From: Hyaloperonospora brassicae
Taxonomy: Eukaryota; Oomycota; Peronosporomycetes; Peronosporales; Peronosporaceae
Direction: 5' to 3'
DNA length: 64,000 bases
Assembly (NCBI GenBank): GCA_947650285.1
Contig: CANTFL010001180.1
Coordinates: 62,001 to 126,000, forward strand
This document shows, piece after piece, positions 1 through 15,100 of the stretch. Every line of letters begins with the position of its first letter. Positions within the stretch are counted from its first letter, which is position 1. The translations under genes and the position numbers were made by a program. Below the pieces are notes generated by a model. That model was not told where the DNA came from. It searched no databases and saw nothing but the letters and a program-made list of their open reading frames with translations.

Positions 1-3000
1 CAACAAGCGGGTGCATAATGCCTTTATCAACTGCAGTTGGGTCAAGCGAATTGGGTCCAGACTCGTGGGTGCCAGCGGGCAAACTGCTAGCTGCATAGCT
101 GGTAGAAGCATTCCACATCCAAGCTTACAGACAACGAGTTTCCTCAGTAGCAGCAGTAGAAACAGATTCATCCGTGTCTTTCCTGACGAGCACGAAGCGA
201 GCTTCTGTTCCATATAACGCAGTACATCACGCACAAGGCATACCGGCAACGTGATCACCACCGCTTTCACGAGCTCCGCAAACGTGTCTGCTCTCCCATA
301 ATAATTATCTGACGAAAAGTCGGCCTCGTCGCCGTTCATATCCTCACCGCGTCCACACCAAAGCTTCGTACACTGCTGGAGGACTGCCCACAACAAGGCT
401 TGCATGCCGCTCGTGCAACGGCGAAAGAGATTCTGCAATACAGCGATCGCCTTCGTTGCCAACGTAGCTGGGCCCATATACGCGCAGCGCATAATCTCCT
501 GAGTGACATTCAGGCGAGCCCAGTCGCGACTGCTTTTCGCTAGCGTGTCGCTCATGACCGCAGCATTCATAACGTCCAGAATTGTCTCCTGTCTCTGCCT
601 TCGTCGACCCAAATTCAGCAGAGCTGCTAGCAAGCGCACCACACGGCCGCTCGATAACACCCGCCGGGCAAATTCTCCTGCATCACTTGTTGCCGAAGCC
701 AGAGTTTTCAACATCGTCAGTAGGTGCATCGTCGTGGCTGATGTGTTGCGCGAGGTGGAGGAATCGGCACATCGGCCATGTTCCGCAAGTGGCTTGACTA
801 CAGCGCTTCGCTTCACACTGATATTCGCGCCGCCGTCACCACAGCTTCCAAGGTACAAGGAAATGGCATTGCCAACGATAGTAGACGCATCAAGTGCGTA
901 AGTTCCTTCTAGACTTGCAAAGGCTCCTAGAACCTCCTGCAGTAAAGCATCCGCGATATGATGCGTCGAAGGGAATAGCAAGTTTAGCGCCTCCGAAAAC
1001 TTCACGGCAACATCGTCGTGCGCATCGTCCTGGACGAAAACGCGACTCAGATGCCGGAAATGAGACTGACATACTTGGATCGTCAAGTTTTGCAGCTTCT
1101 GACCAAGTTCACTTTGACTCCCAGCGGTGTCTTGAATGGTCACGCACAGAAGCGCGTGGACGTACCCCCAAGAAAGTGCTGTCCGTTTATCCGTCCACGC
1201 TGTAGACCAAATGTCGAGGAATAATGCGCTCGTGCGGGCATCAACTGACACTAAGAGACCAATAGTGAGCTCCATCTTGCTTCTCGCGAGCTGCACTGAC
1301 TGGCTTCCCACTGCATCGAGGTCTTTAGTTGCCACGCAAGGAGTGGCGAGTGACCCACTAGAACCGCTATGCTTGCTCGTTTGTTCAAGCCACTGGGAGT
1401 CTACGCCGCCAAAGACGAAGGGCGTGTAGTCGCGAAGGATCGCACGCAAGGCCGGTTCCTGCTCTGCTGCGTGACATTGAGGGGACAGGACGAAGCTCAG
1501 AACGTGTTTGACAAACCATTCTGGCTTCTTCACACTCAACTTCATTGTGGAGCAAACTAAAAAGTCCACCAGCTCTTTAAATGACCCGTCCTTGCCTGCT
1601 TCATCCAGTTGCAGCTTTCGGCGTCGCTCTAACCACCCTGCCATGAGTGAAGAGCTCCAGTCTGTACCGGCATACTTGAAAGCCCGCTCAACACAGTCTC
1701 GTATGAGATACGATCGTGACTCCACGAGCAGCTCCTTCAAGCCGTTGTCGGCCAAGAGCAACTTCACAAACCCGCACGTGATCCGGCACACGCGCAGCTT
1801 GCCTTCTTCTGCCAGTAGTTCCACAAGCTGCTGCGCAGGATCTTGGATCCGCCACTCGACGGCATCTTCATCTCGCAACGCAATGTTCTCGGCAACAAGG
1901 TGGCTCCGTAGCAGTGCTCGCCACATGGTGTGCAAGACGCTGTCACTACACTCGATCGCGCATGCTGCGATCCACGGACTAAGGACGAACCTGTCCGCAT
2001 TGTGCTCCAACAGACAGCGCAACAGCGATCTACACACCAGATCATGACGATGTCTCCACACGGGCCCCATGCTCACGCTGCAAATGCGCACAAGAGCGTC
2101 TGCAACTGGATACTTGCTGGCCGAGATTGAGCCGCCAACTTTGCTCATTTTCTCCAGCATAGCGGGCAGCAGCAAGTCAATAAATTCCGGTCGCTTGAGC
2201 AAGAATCCCGCCAGCACTTCATCCAGTAGCGTCGGATACGTGCACGGATAATACGCTGCCAAGAGCGTCGTAAGTTCCTGCAAAAAGCTCGAAGCAAAGC
2301 CCGAGCGGTAGCACCAATTCGTCACGTGGTTGCCCACCACCTTCACCAGCACTGCACGACTCAATTGAGCGTCCACCCGATCCACTAGTCCCTGCGGCAC
2401 GAGCTTTCCTGCATCCACACCAAACTTCAGCCCATCCAGCTCTGTGGCTGCGAAAAAGTCCTCCGTCCGTCGCCCACCTCGTCGCTTCCTCTTCAATGTC
2501 CGCGTCCCCGGTCCTCGAGCATGCAAATTGCTGCTACTGCTGCTACCAGGTGCACTCCCCCCGTCGGTCTTCGCCAGTGGAAAATAATAGTCAAACAGCG
2601 AGCGTGTCCTGCCTGGACTGCTCTCTCCCGCTGCACCCCCCGCGCCATTCAGGCGCTCTCGATCACTGACCGCCGCCTCATTGGCACTGGTGTCGCGTCG
2701 TTTCTTGTCACTCGCACGAGGGACCAGCGTCGGCTCGAACACCGACGACACGTCACTCGCACGGGGGGGTCGGCCCACCGCCCCCGCCGTCGTCGCTCCT
2801 CGTGAGGCTCTGGATGCTGATAGGCTCGTGACGAGCTGTCCAGTCGTCGCGCGTCGCATGGACTTTGACGCGCTTGCTCTTGTGTGCACTGACGCCGTGC
2901 GGCTTCCGCGCCACGTCCTTCTCGCTCTCTTCTTGATCGTCGACGACCGCCATGAGCGACGCCATCTTCATCTTAGACGACGACGACGAACGGGGCGCTC

Positions 3001-3391
3001 GACTGCGGCTGGTGTCGGCGGCGTCGGTAGGTACGTAGGCACTCGAGGCGGAAGAAGCAGAAGCAGAAGCGGCAGGACGCGGCCGCGCGCGGCTCCGACG
3101 ACGCGGTGCTTCGTTCGGGTCATGATCCGGATCGTCCGCGCGGCCCATTGGAGAACCGGCCGACGGGCGCTTTTGGCTCGGGGGTTCCGAGGCGATTTTG
3201 AAACTGGGTGCGCTCTCACTCACTACTGAGTGGGCGGGCGAGGATGGCAAAAGGGTGGCGCGGATGCGGGTCCGGGTCTGGGTTGGCGCCGTGGCGTGGG
3301 TTTGCGAACGGCTCGTGGGACCCGGGTTGACTATGCCAGGCGCGGGCCGCTTGTTGGCTGGCCTGCCCGTGCGAGGACGGAGTATAGTCAA
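1..3391 (-). CDS. Large helical nuclear-type protein, partial, one frameshift
   Basis: Two minus-strand frames join into one gene. The first (3391 down to 2753) encodes ~212 residues of low-complexity, Ser/Arg/Ala-rich, probably disordered sequence. The second is open without a stop from about 2770 to position 1, roughly 920 codons, and continues past the left edge. The frames differ by one base within a run of seven C (minus strand) at 2763-2769; removing one C makes them continuous, so a sequencing error or a recent indel is likely. After the junction come a SLFDYYFPL segment resembling a PCNA-interacting peptide without the leading Gln, a basic KRKRRGGRR cluster that could be a nuclear signal, and then a long Leu-rich all-helical region (from about 2500) suggesting ARM/HEAT-like repeats. 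I do not recognise the family. Fanconi FANCD2/FANCI-like, Integrator or ribosome-biogenesis scaffolds are possible only by general character. The ATG at 3391 is the first in frame; introns cannot be excluded. Confidence 0.72.
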
Positions 3392-3488
3392 GTCAAGTAG
3401 TCATGGAGAGCTTCTCGCAGTCGAGGGGATTGCGATTTACTGACTTTGGTCGAGATCGTATGACTGACAGTGCCTGCGACAATAACCG

Positions 3489-3955
<467 letters not shown>

Positions 3956-6900
3956 GAGAAAAAATTGTGGCTGCTACCTCTGAGATTTGCGACTACTTGT
4001 GCCTTTTTATTATTACTTCTTAGATTGTGAGCAACTACTGAGAATAGGAATACTAGTACTACCAACATTGCGACTGCTACTTCCAAGATTGCAATCACTA
4101 CTATTTCCATGCTGGGGAGGAGGTCCGTTTTGACTTATTCAAGATATCCGCCGCTATATCACAAGTCTACTTCTACCTAAGGATAGCGACTGACTACCCG
4201 ACGACCGATTCCTTCGATACGTATTTGCTTCCTAATCAAGGTTATGAAAATTTCGTAGCCTCTACTCCACCTTTTTGAACGTTCATTCGCTCACAACTTT
4301 CCCACTCAAGTAATCAGCTGCTCCATCTTACCTAAAGTATCAGTAGAAAGTATTGCGGTGAATGTGGGGAACAAAGCTGATGGGAGAGTCGACCCGAAGC
4401 AACTTTTTTGCAATGCTTTTGGTGTTTTGCAATCGAGCAGACGAAACATCACCCTTGGTCGATTGTCGAGGGTCTGCACCTTTTTATCATTATTCTTGTT
4501 GTCATCGGTGGCGAAGTTCTTGACAGTGATGGCCGTGCTACGTGCCAGCTATTTTTTTCGAACTTGCCTAAGTCTGGCGTAATTACTTTTGCTGGAAAAA
4601 TCATAGATGATGGGCATTCAATCTAACTGTGCAGAGAGCTATATTAGCTCTCAGCCGGATCGCAGGCCCCCATATCGACGTGTACAAATTCGTGATGTAA
4701 GGAAGACTCAGAGCTGCAGGGGGGTTCCGGTTTGTTGCAGCATCGAAAGCCTCGCGTCAAACTTCGGGGTTCGACGCACGTCATGGCAGTTAAGACTCGC
4801 ATAAAAAATGGCAAATCAACTTGTGGAGACAGGTTTGTGACACTTGAGTATCTCTAAGTAGGTCATGCAGCTCTGTAATATCGGAATGAGCCCGTTATAC
4901 GTCATTGACACCCAATGGGGCCAATGCATATTATATTGACTGATTATACAATGCAACACATACCTTGCTCAGTGCATATTGAAGTAACATCAGCATCTAA
5001 GGTAACATACGGCCTAAACGAAGCAATGGGTGGAGAAGTTACGGCACTGCTCCTCTCATTGGAAGGTATAGGCCATGTGATCAACCAAGTAAACTACTAA
5101 TCGCTGCTAGAAACGTGCGAAGGGTGATGAGCGAGATTTCAAATCTGGACTTTGTAATTTATTATATTAAAAGTAAGATAAAGGGGAAAATGTACATATC
5201 GACTATAAGAAACACAGTCCTACTTTTCCCTTCTTCCAAGAGTGGCCGTTTGTTTATAAGAATATGCTTCTATTACACGCACCGTGTCCCTGAGGCTTAA
5301 AGTCCTTTACATACACGGTGTCCGTGTAAACGAAAGGTGACCCTCTACACTTTTGGATAGAATATGCTAACGTGTACGCGAAAACATCAGTAGGGTAGAT
5401 GTAGCAGGAGGTGGGAACCTGTCAATATTCAGATTCTATCAATTCTAGCTGAACGAGAAATGATCGACAGAAGCGATTTTATTTTTGCGGGAGATATGAC
5501 AGTTGTTCACGGAGCTGAATCGAGTGCTTGCCTTCTTGACACTATCGATTGATAATTTTTTCACTCGAAGAGACGGAAAAAGAAGGAAAAATTCAAAGAA
5601 TAAATGCCAATGAGGCTGTAACGACACCAATAATCGCAACGTTATGACACAAATCATCACTCGGACCTCGGTATGGAGCGCAGGCAAAGATACGAAGAAA
5701 TGACCGATGAGAAATGTGGTGTAGGAACATTTGCTAGGTATAATTTCGCCAATACGGACGAAAGAAGGAGTCGAACTCGACGGGTGGACCTCATCAAATC
5801 AAAGTCGACGAGTCAAACTAGCGTCGACGACTTGAGATGGCCTCGACGAGTCGATTTGAACACGACTAGTTTAACTACTCGACGAGTCAAAATAGTCATA
5901 GAATCGAGCTCGGCAAATAGAGTTCAGCGGGTGTGGAAATATCTTCTATTATTCCCTTTCGAACTTTGTATAGGGATAGCATAAATAACCACACATGAGG
6001 TTCCTACTAACAATTAAGAGATAGTTATCATGAAGAATAATTGTTCAAGTCCAAGACGAGCGTACGCTTTTATGTAACTTTCCTGCGCGGGATAGAATAT
6101 GTCTGGCAAGAGCCTTGGGAGGAATTACTTGTAGATTTATACTGGTAGCGCCAAGATATTGATTCGGCCCGGGGCGGCACTCACTACTAGCGAATGTTAA
6201 GTCTTGTCGAGCGACAAAGCCGGTATGATCAACAGAAGGGACCGTTTTTAGTCTCCTCGAGCGACGATCTCGTAAGATCGATAGAAGGAATCGTTTAAGA
6301 CTTGTCTAGTGACAAGCCTGTGTAATTCATCTGAGGACACCGTAAAATCTCTAGTTGATCGTATAGTGCTTCCGTTGACCTGTAAAAAATGCGTAAAATG
6401 TCGGCCTCCATCATTTGTTGTGTATTCACAGGAGTTGAAAGGCTCGAAGGCTGCTCAGACCCTTTTGACCTCTGGAGACAATTGATAGCGATGTATTGAT
6501 GAAGCAAGAGCTTCACTTGATTGTACTATGACAATCCAGAAGTAAAATCGTTTGTACCATCGCGGCAGCCCAACTCACCTACTTAACTTAACGATTACTA
6601 TGTATGGGCGCGTTAAAGTTTATTTTCACAACTTTAACTAATGACCATACCCAGCATCTTGCGTAAATATGAAATTTTACCGATAGCAGCAAGTGTAGAT
6701 GGCTGGACATAATATGCGAGGAGCGAAAGTGTAGATGAGGATAAGTGCTTTTTACAAAGGTTTGATAGTTTTCTATTCTCACGAAATGTGTATCAAATAA
6801 GTGATACGATTCAATTAGATAGAATTGATATCTGTTTCTCTTAGCGTATACAAGCCTACCAGCAGTGCACGCAAAATAGCATATTCGGTAAATCGGTCAA

Positions 6901-8667
6901 CCATGCTTATTGGCTTTGCTAAAATATGTGTACGCGCACCCTTTTTTGGTCGAGTGAATCGACTACCCTATATTTACATAGCAGCAGATTTACATTCATG
7001 TGACCTTCATATGACTTAGAAGTATCGTCAGGGCCACTTAATCATTGGATTGTATGACGCCACATCTTCAAGCGTTCTATCCGACGCAATCGCTAGCGTA
7101 ACGCGTAATCATATCTAGATATCTTAACAGGTCGAGGCACGTCATTTTTGCGTCATATGGCGTACCTTCATTAAATTTGCGCTGCTGACTTGTTTGAATC
7201 AGATAGCAAGTCATCTTTCCAATCACTTATTATGCGGTTAAAATGGCCAGGATTATCAAGCGAAGCGGCTTGAGCCATTCATTATCTGATACGAACATAT
7301 GATAACGAGGTTTCTAGCGTATCAAGGCAACGATGATATATCAACGGCATCGTTTAGTCGTTGAAATCAGCTTTAACACTATTATCAAGGTTTTCCTCAC
7401 ATCAAGAAAATGCGTTTAATGGAGAAATAATGACAATTTAATCGCAATAGAGAGCTAGTGTCCTTAAAGTACAGCAAACGCCTTGTAAATTTACTTTCGA
7501 CTCATTATTGGGCTACCAATTCCAACAAATTCTTCTCCCACAGAAATCTGCTTTCCCAATCCTACGCTCAAAATGATTGCGACGATTAGTTATCATTCGT
7601 GCCGCCGTTATCGTCATTACTATGGACGATTTTGTATGTAGGTAGATAAGTACGGACATAAGAACGCCAAGATGAGACGATCTCAAGAATATGTGTAAAA
7701 GAAACGTATACGGTATTTCAAGTGTTTATGTATGAACGGGATTTTTCTTGTCCGCGCATCTAGCCTATAATGGGTCAGCATTAACATACTAAACGCGACC
7801 ATACCAAAAAATGGATGCGATTGACTCCTCCATCAGACATATTATACTCACCGCAAAAACCAGGCTTTCTTTTTGAAGCAATCGAATGCTTCCTTATTAT
7901 TCTACGTCGAAAAAATCATCGATGTTCCTGTATTAATGATTTTGCTACGCCTTGCAATGACAATAGAGTGTTCAAGTTTATTGTCGGATCCATACCTTAT
8001 AGGATGAGTGCAGATTTGTTTTATCTACCGTGTGTTGTCCCATGGGGACATATGATTGGCGATGACGTCTCTTTCTCGTATTCTAACAATTTATCCGAGC
8101 CGAAACTATCAGCGGATCCTGAGTATCGCGTGTATTTTAGCAAGTCCATATAACTAAATCACAGATTTCTGTTACAAACAGCCATTCGCTTTCAATTTTC
8201 GAAATGCCACAAGAAGTAGAAGATTAAGTCGTGGCAAGAAACGGTGATCTTTGCATAAAGCTGATGCAAATAAATGCAGAATACATCTGCATAGAGATTG
8301 TTTTGGAAATGCGTGAATAGCGTGAGTGAATTCGGTAATATATAAGGTGGACCGAAGACGACAAGTTGTTCCTACTTGAGGCGCACTACTGATGTGTCGC
8401 ATGTGAAAACGAATGCATGGTTGCAAAGAGATAATCATATACAGTCTCACTATGATCGAAGACAGGGTTTAGACAAATTCTTTGTTATCGATCCGTCGCG
8501 TGTTCCATTAGAATTATAGGATGTCGTGCTTCTGTAGTCACAGCGCGTTATTGAGACAGTGCTATGCTAAAACGTAATCAAGAATGAGTGTCCGGAAGTG
8601 CTATTTTGTATCAAGACGAAAAATCGATGAAGATCGATGATGGGTTCTGGGTAGTAAGAGCGTATAC
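3956..8667. other. AT-rich stretch without recognisable genes
   Basis: No reading frame here exceeds ~110 codons and none shows a domain I recognise. Short internal repeats occur: CGACGAGTC-type words cluster at 5770-5890, and an imperfect ~50-bp tandem repeat lies at 6199-6320. The base composition and the dense stops in all frames fit decayed transposon or heterochromatic DNA. Confidence 0.6.
6199..6320. repeat. Imperfect ~50-bp tandem repeat, 2.5 copies
   Basis: Three related blocks begin near 6200 (GTCTTGTCGAGCGACAA), 6250 (AGTCTCCTCGAGCGACG) and 6297 (AGACTTGTCTAGTGACAA). The first two are followed by similar GATCAACAGAAGG and GATCGATAGAAGG segments. Each block contains a short TTGTCGAGCGACAA-like dyad. 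No coding role is seen. Confidence 0.55.
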
Positions 8668-9109
8668 TGTAACGGGGTAGCCCGTTACATGATATTGTCA
8701 CCAAGGATAAAATGACAATAAAGGATATTACGATGATAATTCTTTCAACAATATCACAGAGCATGATGATATTGTTGAAGATGACCGAAGGGTCTACTCA
8801 TTGGTTGATATCGTGATAATATCAACCCACCAATCGCTGCAAGACGCGCGAGATGGGTGGTGAGTAGACGTCACCATACACTTGGTTACATTAGTATAAT
8901 TAAGTCAGGACAAACAGAGATAGAAGAGTTATAGGACTTAATTATATTAATAACCGTTTTACTTTTTCTACGACTAGAGTCTTTCACCTTATTCGTTCTA
9001 CCTTCCTCTGTGTAGTTCTACACCTAGCTGGGCTCTGACTATCACTACAGTCAGTGATAGTAAACTCCGTACAGGTTGGCCAGTACGTAGTTGTCGGTGC
9101 CCCGTTACA
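8668..9109 (+). mobile_element. Solo LTR, diverged member of the family 1 gypsy LTRs
   Basis: It starts TGTAACGGGGTAGCCCGTTA and ends CCCCGTTACA, matching the family 1 LTRs at 36919, 44500, 56869 and 59828 in order along most of its length (ATATCACC region, GGTTGATATCGTGATAATATC, GACGCGCGA, GTCACCATACAC, TTAATTATATTAAT). A segment around 8985-9090 is different and longer, giving 442 bp against ~390. It is flanked on both sides by TATAC (8663-8667 and 9110-9114), a 5-bp target duplication. An insertion followed by LTR-LTR recombination therefore left it here. Confidence 0.9.
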
Positions 9110-12100
9110 TATACTGTATGCGATCTTGTTCTAGCATGACCCATAAAGATGAGAACGCAGGGCAGCGACTTAGGCGATACTACCAAATGGTGGACTTTGC
9201 GATTGACGGTTACTAAAAAGGCTCGGTAAGGTAAGTCGATCCACGTCTTATCTGGCTTTGAAGCAAATTTGAGCTGTCATGCGCTTTTTTACTATCTTGA
9301 GTGTGCTGTAGACGATTAAGATATCACGACAATTGACTGGAGACGTTTTTCGATACCTCTTGTAGAGCTGGTAGAGCTTCTTTCCAGAGTAATACTGAAG
9401 ATCAAAGATTCACTTAATTTTAGACAAGAACGTGACTCAAAGCGATTACTATTTGTACGATCAGATCAGCGACTCGTAGATGCAACTAATTATAAAACAA
9501 GGATATGAGAGTCGACTTAGTTAACAGAAAAAATGTCTGGACTCAGCACTGTAACAAGATCACAGGTCAAACGTATCCGAGAATCATAGGCGCACAAAAG
9601 TATTGAATCTGCCTATGCAAGAACCAGACTAGAGTCTATTTAAAACCAAATAATATTCATTTTGAATTATGATGTTAAAGTACGTAGACGTACTTATAAA
9701 TGGATCTTTCTCGCTGCCGGAGAATAACATGAAATATTTTCTGATAGGATGATACGCGTTATCCCCCACTTTATCGTACTTGGTATAATACTGATATACA
9801 TAACTGGTGCGTCAGCGGGTGCAAATACATATCTGATGTAGCTTTTCACCAAATTGTACCACCTTTTCATTACTAAAAACTGATCTGACTTGCTTTTTAA
9901 CCATACAAGGATATGATAGGTGTATTGTGTTTTGCTAATACCAACAATATAGATTTAGAGTAAGAAGTCTCTATCTATCTATCTGTTTGGTGTGGGCCGT
10001 ATGTCGGTTACCGAAATGATCATACCATCGGCGATGACTAGATCGGCATGAACTATGTTGTGATCCCTGGATCGATACTGAGTGACATTTACGTTCAACA
10101 TACCATCAATGACGACCGGTGAGTTTTATCAGTGGTTTTGATCAGGCTACGAGTACGATCACGAGGTGAATTAGCGCTTTCTATCAAAGTGGTGTCAACA
10201 AAAAAGATTTTTTAGACGACTGACACGTGCCATCAAAAGCGCAAAAAATAGGAGTAGTAATGATCATGTGAGCAAAATTATTGGATAAAGTAGGCATAGT
10301 CGTCGTTGTAGATCTGAAATTTATCACATCTATCATATATGTGCTGTACACCTTAGACACTTGTTGCTCTATCTGACGGATAGTAGACTTTCTCTCGACG
10401 CAAGAAAGATCGACTTGCGCTGACACCACTTTGGCATTTAAATCTTCTGTCACAGGTTTTACAATTTTCTGATTAAATGATATCCTTGCGATCGGAGGCA
10501 TTCGACAAAACGGCAGAAGCTCGAGACGACTTTATTGATTAAAATATAGTAGGGCTAAGTATAACGCGTTAGACCGAGGTATACCGGTGTAGATCGAGGC
10601 GACTCAATAATAGCGCTTCATGATAATAGCAATAGGATGAAGAATATACATTACGTATAACCATCCTTACATCACCATGATCACCATATGCTCAACTCTA
10701 CAAGAAACGTTTCGTCATACCACCGGGCATACAAGATGTAACAGATCACATTTCAGCACACAACATCGAGAATATTCCCTCCTTTCGTCGATGGTATCGG
10801 CATCATACAAAAGCTTGGATCGCATCCAAGACATTTCAATTCCTGCAGCACCAAAAATATCATCCATGGAAAATCTTATCGACTAAGGAGTTATAAAAGA
10901 AGGTAAAGAGTACATGAAACGCATTAAAATACAGAGAAGACTGATATCAACGCGTATACATATCGCCATGTAAACGGAAACTGGCACGAAGATTATCGCC
11001 ACTGAGTAAAGGGGTTGTCCACCATTTTGTTCACATGTTTAGAACAAGGAACTCGTCAGGGGGTTGAGTGCCTAATATTATAATCGTAAACTGTTTCTCG
11101 CAGTAATATATATGCCGCTGTCCTAAGTGAAATATACAAAGTCGCATAATGCAGTAGTCAATGCACCAAAAGCAAATTAAGCGCTGTAGTATCGCTGACT
11201 ACACAAACGGTAACTACACTTACCGTGCTTTTAGGATGTGCCTAAAACGTACTGAGTATAACTTGCACGCTGAATCGATCTTAGAACAGCACTTATACCC
11301 TCGCACAAAGACATACTTCGATTATATCTTTTGATCAGGATTATACAAGATGCTTGAGTAGCATAAAACTATTGTGCGACCTCAGACCATATCGAGGAAG
11401 CGTGTATGTCGATCTTCGGTCGAATTGTTGAGCTGGGAATTATACTCGCGTGTTTCGAACCAGAGTTAACGTTTTGCCTTGATATTTCTCGATTAATTGA
11501 TAATTCACCTAATGTGTGATAGAGATAGTTTATTATGGAGTCTTGGCTGTGGGAAGAAGCCAGCCAAGACCTTATCATGCTGGCCAATCGTATTACCTAG
11601 TACTTTACCAAAAAGGTTCAAGGCTTTCTTGGCAATATCTTAACGCATTGTGCGATTCACAATAGTTTCTGTAGGACAACCACAAACTTTGTGTTATCAC
11701 TCTATATTCTTCTCTCTCGGGGTGAAGCGTAAGCGTACATTGAACAACCGAAATTTAGCTGCACTCTCCTGTAAATTTGCATGATCTTAATTTATACACG
11801 TGATGACATATGTGAATTGCACGAATTTCGAGATGCCAAAAGCACCCGTTGATGCTCACATTTAATAAATCTATCTTTGCATTATACTTTTCTTCGTGGA
11901 GAATCATGGGATCGGCCTAGACTAATATGCACATACCTTGATGCTATTCTGGAATGCAAAACACCCTATCTTACGTAGCTCAATATCTTGATTTTTAGGT
12001 GATATGAGTGAGTTATTGCAAAAGTACGGATTGGTGGTATTGCGAGAGCTTGGCCTGCTTACAAAACGGTAACCGCAACTTTGTCGATGTAGCTCTTGAA

Positions 12101-15100
12101 TACAATTCGCTATCCAAGGACCGCTTGTAAACATCATATAATAAGTCACTTCATTACCTACTTAGCAGGAAAGAAGGCTCATCTCATGCTGTGAATCTTG
12201 CCATAATAAAATGGAACAATTTTTAAACCTCGAAGTAGAGTAGTGAACTGTGTCATATATGAGCTTTTTGCCTTGCCTCAACGTTAGCTGTTTCTTCACC
12301 CATTGTCTTTCCAGGGGAAAGGCGACTAATGCTAGGTCAAGAATTCCTTCATTGAATCTGTCGCTTTCCGTAAACACATCGCCGCTGATAGCTGCACCAA
12401 ACATATACTGGAGTGTAACACATCCGTGCGGCTATATCCACGTCGTGCACCTACATCGTAGCATTTACTGAAGCTCTCTGCTTTAATATACGATACCATC
12501 ATGAACGAGATTAACTTTTATAAGCACATGCTTCAGTACTATAAACACAACATGATTCGCGCGCGGGTAACTTTTGGATGTTATTACTATGCATCGATCT
12601 GTACCTCCAAAACATAAACTTCTTATCCAAGTTTGCGAGATTTAATGCACTTTAATTGGAATCACACCTTGCCAATGGTGGATTAAACCAAAAGTCTGTA
12701 TTTATCCGCATCATACTGGTCGCGTCCATGTTGACCTCGGTCGATGACAATCCGCTCAGGATGCTCGTTGCCATGATGGTTCAAAACTCCGACTATACCC
12801 TTTTTATCACGATTTAGTTGAGAGAGGCGTTGTTCAAGCTTCGGTCAGCTAAATTGTATCAGAATAAAACCCCTTTTTTGATAGGAAATAATTCTAAGTG
12901 ATGCGTGACAACTAAACATGACTACCAAACTTGACTGAAGACGAAAAGAAGAGTTATGATATTACTAAACCTTTTTCATATTGCTATTGCAATGTGCAGA
13001 GAACATAAAGTACAAAAATGAAGCCGTTATATGCCATATCCAGAAATGGCACAAGACGCATTGTAGATCGTAATCAAATACAAAGGTGCAAGTTCATCTC
13101 ACACGCAGCCAAGTTCATTGTGAATTTCTGGTTTGCTAAGCTGCAAGTATACTTCAATTAATGCGCACTATAAGCACAATTTGTGCATGTAACTTTCTGT
13201 ACAGCAGCTTCGACCGCCGCATTTCGATCGTTGTGAATAACGTAAACTTGTACAATTACGACACCTAATACACGGAAAGGAGCTTAACCCTCGATCAAAT
13301 AAGGGGCACGCGTCGTTTACATAGATGTATAATTAGGGGTGTTGCTATAATTACAACATTGTTGTCACGAATTTCTACATATGATGTGCCCTGTTAATGA
13401 CCTGTAACAATCTCCGTCACTCAGCTACCCTTCACTCCACGCTTCTTAAGGCAAAAATCTCAGATCGTAGATGGACAGCGTTTGCTACCAGCTACATTTC
13501 TAAAGTCTCGGGTTATGAGTGGACCAATTGTTCGCGAAGTTATAAAACTCTACATTCGAATAATCTCGTCCACTTTGGCTCACCACGAGTCACGTTGTGC
13601 CGCCCCGACCCCCTCTCTGGTATACGGTTTCCCGATCTTTCCGATTTTTTTCACAGGCAGCCTTTTTGCTTGATCGACAACTAAGCGTGAAATAACCGTA
13701 TTTGCAGTTTCAAAAGTGCAAAAAATAGTTGTCCTCACCCTATAAGGCATTTTTTGCCTGTTTTTTTTCTCGAGGCACTGCAAAATGACACAGGCAATTG
13801 TTAAACCCTATCAAACCCATCACGCTTTGCTAAAATTACTGCATAGAACAAAATGGAAGCGGCTAAAACGTCCACATCCATTAAAATACATTTGGAACCT
13901 TACGTTGCGACCAGTACTTCTTCAAATTTATTCAGCGGCATCCTTAGTCAGGATCTTGCGATATACATCGACGTACCGAAAGTATTTTCGAGCGTGGAGG
14001 CGGATGATATATATATATATATATATATGGATGCAAGATATGTTGTGACCATCTCCTCGAGCCTTTAAACATGCAGTCGCAATTCCTCGTGCATGCAATG
14101 TGATCAACCTTGAAAACCATGTGACAAGATTCAGTTTGCAATGAAAATTAAGGAAAAGATGGCGTGATTTCCGGCAGCAGTGATAGTCTCTTTCACAAGT
14201 CGGTTTTGTCGCTTGAAAAAGATCGGTGTTTGATGACACTGCGGGCGCAGCAACAGCTCTCAAAGCCTAGGAAAAGCATTTCCGGTGCGGAAAATGGTAT
14301 TTTTTTTAATTTACCTTCGAAATAAACTTACAGGTAATAGGTAGTGCGTACCGTAGTAAAGTAGAAAATTGGTGTTCGGAGCAGTTCCAAATGACATCGA
14401 CCTGCTTTCCATTTTCCTTAATAAGAAGATTCTAGTCTATCAGCAGTCCTTAACAATATATATATGCATGCATGTCATGATATCTTCAAGACGTTTTCAT
14501 TTTGATCGAATTTTCGCTTCTCTTTCTTTCATCCGTACCACTACCATGATATTTAAATGGTATTGTAGATACTTCATCGCTTCGGTAGACAATGGTATAA
14601 GGACGTATGGATCATCCAGAAAAGTTTCACACAAGGAAAACAGCCCGTAAAAACGATATAAGATGAAAAAGCGGTACATTTAATTTCTTTGAAATTACAA
14701 TCTAAATCTTAACAATCGTAGCAATGCGCCTTCGAGGTTTTGTAAGGGGATCAAACAAGTGCTTTGACATCGGTGAGTAAAATTCTAAGCGCTTACTACA
14801 TTATATCGACGTGCTGAAGCAAACTACGATAACATCAAATGGAAACATCTGAACCCAGGGACCTTTACTAGGTTATGCTACATAAGTCTAAAGATGAGAT
14901 CTCTCTCAAAATTGATTTTCTTATGTACATTTAAGGCAGCGCCATGGGCTGCAGCACCGGAAGATTTATCCATGGGCGATTGGATACCAAGTTGAGTTGA
15001 ATGGGCATTCTAAAACATAATTGGTAACCTTTTCAATTATGGCACATTTTCCATGCTTTCCTCAAAAGCAAAAAAATAAGGAATTGCGTGTTGTACAATA

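Noticed and set aside
10185..10433. Possible 249-bp MITE with 13-bp perfect inverted ends (CAAAGTGGTGTCA)
   Set aside because: No target duplication and a single occurrence noticed; 13 bp of inverted identity in 18 kb of AT-rich DNA is weak evidence.
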